Positions 62,055 to 64,000 of a stretch of DNA of 64,000 bases are shown here, piece by piece. Below the pieces are notes generated by a model. The model worked only from the letters and a program-made list of their open reading frames with translations, had not been told where the DNA came from and searched no databases. The stretch comes from Cephalopachus bancanus (Eukaryota; Chordata; Mammalia; Primates; Tarsiidae), in assembly GCA_027257055.1 (NCBI GenBank), contig JAPVLO010000001.1:12423501-12487500 (forward strand). The letters are read 5' to 3'. Numbering within the stretch: position 1 is the stretch's first letter; each line of letters begins with the position of its first letter. Both the position numbers and the translations under genes were made by a program.

Positions 62055-62150
62055 CACAAGAAAGAAAAAGGGAGAGGGAAGGAGGGAGAGACAGACAGAG
62101 TGAATGAGTGAGTGAACGACACAGAGAGGAAGCATGTAGGAAAAATGCAA
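62055..62150 (+). repeat. Purine-rich low-complexity tract
   Basis: AG-rich run (GGGAGAGG-type) then GAGT/GAAC repeats. Strongly strand-asymmetric. Confidence 0.8.
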
Positions 62151-62162
62151 GAGGTAATGTCA

Positions 62163-62390
62163 ATTCTTTTATTTTATTTTTGAGTCTGAGTCTCACTCCG
62201 TCACCTGGGCTGGAGAGCAGTGGCACGCTCATGGCCACCACAGCCTCTGCCTGCTGGGCTCCAGCGATCCTTCCACCTCAGCCTTTGAAGTAGCTGGAAC
62301 TACAGGCATGCACTACCATGCCTGGCTAATTCTGTATTTTTATTGTAGAGACAAGGCCTTGCTAAGTTGCCTGGTGGTCTTGAACCTGTA
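62163..62390 (-). mobile_element. Older member of the local Alu subfamily, truncated
   Basis: Minus-strand Alu lacking the 5' part of the left arm. It carries the intermediate block 'gctcatggccaccacagcc', like 15298-15606. Confidence 0.88.
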
Positions 62391-62489
62391 AATTCATATA
62401 CTACGGTTGCCACTCCCATATATCCATCAGTTTTTGCTAATTGGTGCACAAAAAGTTTTTACTAAAATTAATTGCTAATGCTGTTATAA

Positions 62490-62675
62490 TCTGGCCTATT
62501 GTAGAAGTACTCAGCACTGTCTGAACTTTAATGACTCTACTTAATCCTTTCAGTAGCCATATATACAGTAGGTAGGACATTCATCCTATGTTATAGATGA
62601 GAAAAAAAGAGCCTTAGAAGATAAAATTGCTATCTTCGGGCTACCTGAGTTTAGAGACCATGTTTTTGTCCACAA
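62490..62675 (-). mobile_element. MIR
   Basis: Minus-strand MIR core 'tgttatagatgagaaaaaaa' with 'gagccttagaagataaaatt' and flanking AT-rich part. Confidence 0.55.
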
Positions 62676-62811
62676 CACCATAGTGTATCTCAAGCTAATT
62701 TTTGATGGTACGATGGGCCAAACTGTCAACTCTGCAAGTTGATTTGCCTTCATTGCCATTTCAAATCCCTTTCTCTTGTTTTCTAGTTAAGCTCTCCACC
62801 CCACTTGGCTT

Positions 62812-62918
62812 ATCTCCTCCGTCTTCCTCCTTCTTCCCCTTCTCCTCCCATTCTTCCTCCTCTTCCTCCTCCTGTTTTTTCACCTTCTCTTTCTCCTCCT
62901 TCTCCTTTTTCTCCAGCA
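62812..62918 (+). repeat. (TCC)n-like pyrimidine tract
   Basis: About 100 bases of TCC/TTC repeats with few purines. Confidence 0.9.
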
Positions 62919-63119
62919 ATTTAAGATTATTTATTTATAAATGAATTTGCCTAACTTTTACTGGGGGCCTGTTTTATTCCAGCCACACAAAGACGTCCTT
63001 TGACTTGCAACATCATTTATACCTCATTTTTAACACAAAATCCTAAGTAGTCTCCTAGGAAAAAAGAAAAGTACCAAATTATAATAATGGGATGCCTCTG
63101 TTTTTCTTTTCTACTTCTT

Positions 63120-63470
63120 AGACCATTGTCCCAGATTCCTTGTGTGGGTTCTCTTTCCTCTTGACCTTAATCTTAGGCTCACTTTTTTCTTCACTCTTGA
63201 CCTTCAACTCTTTTTCTTCCTTCCCATCCTCCTAGAAGATCTCATTCTTCCCCCCTGTGTCTACTTCACCCACTCCAATGATCCCAAATATGTTTCCATA
63301 CCTTTCGACTTAGCTCCAATCCCCATCTTTCTGATGGCCTTCCCTTTCCAAATTGTCATTTTAAAAGTTGAGTATCTACCCTCACCTTCTTCTCATCCCC
63401 AGATTTCCTCTTAGATTCTTCATTGTAGTTAATGTCACCATCACTCTCCTGGTATTCTAGGACAGAAATC
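63120..63470 (+). mobile_element. L2 internal fragment
   Basis: L2 texture and order ('aatgatcccaaatatgtttc', 'gatggccttccctttccaaa'). Confidence 0.4.
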
Positions 63471-63751
63471 TTGTCACTTTGATTTAGGTGCATATTTGTA
63501 AAGTGTTGATGGTTTGAGCTCCTCTGAATAATCAGGAAACATCAACTGCATGGCAGCCAGAGCTCTCTAAAAATATGCCTGGAATATATAGATGACAAAT
63601 ACATATTGGGGGATGTATTTATTGATAAGCTGGACATCTCTTCATTTAAAAATTATTATGTAAATAATTAGAATAAAGGTTTCTCTCTCCACCCCACCTC
63701 CAAAAGTGTAGACTTGGGTCAAAAAGTAAATTGCACATATGCTTTATGTCT

Positions 63752-64000
63752 GGGGTCCCCAATTCCCTGTTAAGAACCAGGCAGCACAACAGAAGATGAG
63801 TGACTGTCAAGCAAGTGAAGCTTCATCTGTATTTACAGGCCACTCCCCATGGCCCACATTACTGCCTGAGATTTTCCTCCTGTCAGATTAGTGGCAGTGT
63901 TAGATTCTCTCAGGAGCGAGAGAACCCTATTGTAAACTGCAGGTGCGAGGGACCTAGGCTGAGCGCCCTTTTTGAGAAACTAATGTCTGTTGATCTGAGG
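63752..64000 (-). mobile_element. Ancient repeat with 'ggtccccaa' end, cut by window edge
   Basis: 'ggggtccccaattccctgtt', 'aagaaccaggcagcacaaca', 'attactgcctgagattttcc', 'ggagcgagagaaccctattg' and 'tgttgatctgagg' follow, in order, a well-known dispersed human repeat. I think it is DNA-transposon-derived but cannot name it. It continues past 64000. Confidence 0.65.

Overview
This is ordinary, gene-poor primate nuclear DNA. The primate call rests on many dimeric Alu elements (left arm, A-rich linker, right arm), several with intact target-site duplications (TSDs). No AluS or AluY copies are evident. Besides old AluJ-like copies, the window is full of a distinctive Alu subfamily with its own diagnostic bases. 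It lacks both the tRNA-Alu fusions I associate with galago or loris and the lemur-type Alu. I therefore suspect a tarsier. That is an inference from memory of SINE types; placement as a primate is much firmer.

The only protein-coding gene I can support is MYO16 (unconventional myosin XVI), read on the + strand. Its first main coding exon lies at 54014-54277 and carries the start codon, the first 75 codons, a KVxF protein-phosphatase-1 docking motif and a consensus splice donor. About 34 kb upstream, at 20215-20242, an ATG followed by a strong GTAAGT donor would join it in the correct phase and add exactly 22 residues. This fits the longer isoform I recall for human MYO16. The flanking 19.64-20.24 kb is non-repetitive, richer in CpG than its surroundings, and contains TATA-like, CCAAT, E-box and AP-1-like motifs, so it is a candidate promoter and first exon. 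On this reading 20243-54013 is intron 1 and 54278 to the end is the start of intron 2.

Most of the rest is transposon debris. There is an old L1 at the left edge, with L2, MIR and MER5-type fossils throughout. A mariner-like foldback lies at 7.4-8.0 kb. A nested L1-in-L1 lies at 11.3-14.4 kb, and a mariner carrying an L1 that itself carries an Alu at 14.9-16.3 kb. A second mariner family lies at 24.6-25.2 kb. Three L1 insertions have inverted 5' parts (25.4-26.6, 31.7-31.8 and 46.15-47.77 kb). About fifteen lineage-specific Alus are scattered over the window. MLT1-type LTR sequence lies at 60.4-60.7 kb, and a repeat cut by the window edge starts at 63.75 kb. Microsatellites include a TG-CG-CA tract with Z-DNA potential.

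I found no convincing undescribed biological system. The most useful observations are the likely upstream MYO16 exon and promoter, the tRNA T-arm-like hairpin in the local Alu subfamily, the two mariner families with rearranged copies, and an unexplained 259-bp direct duplication.
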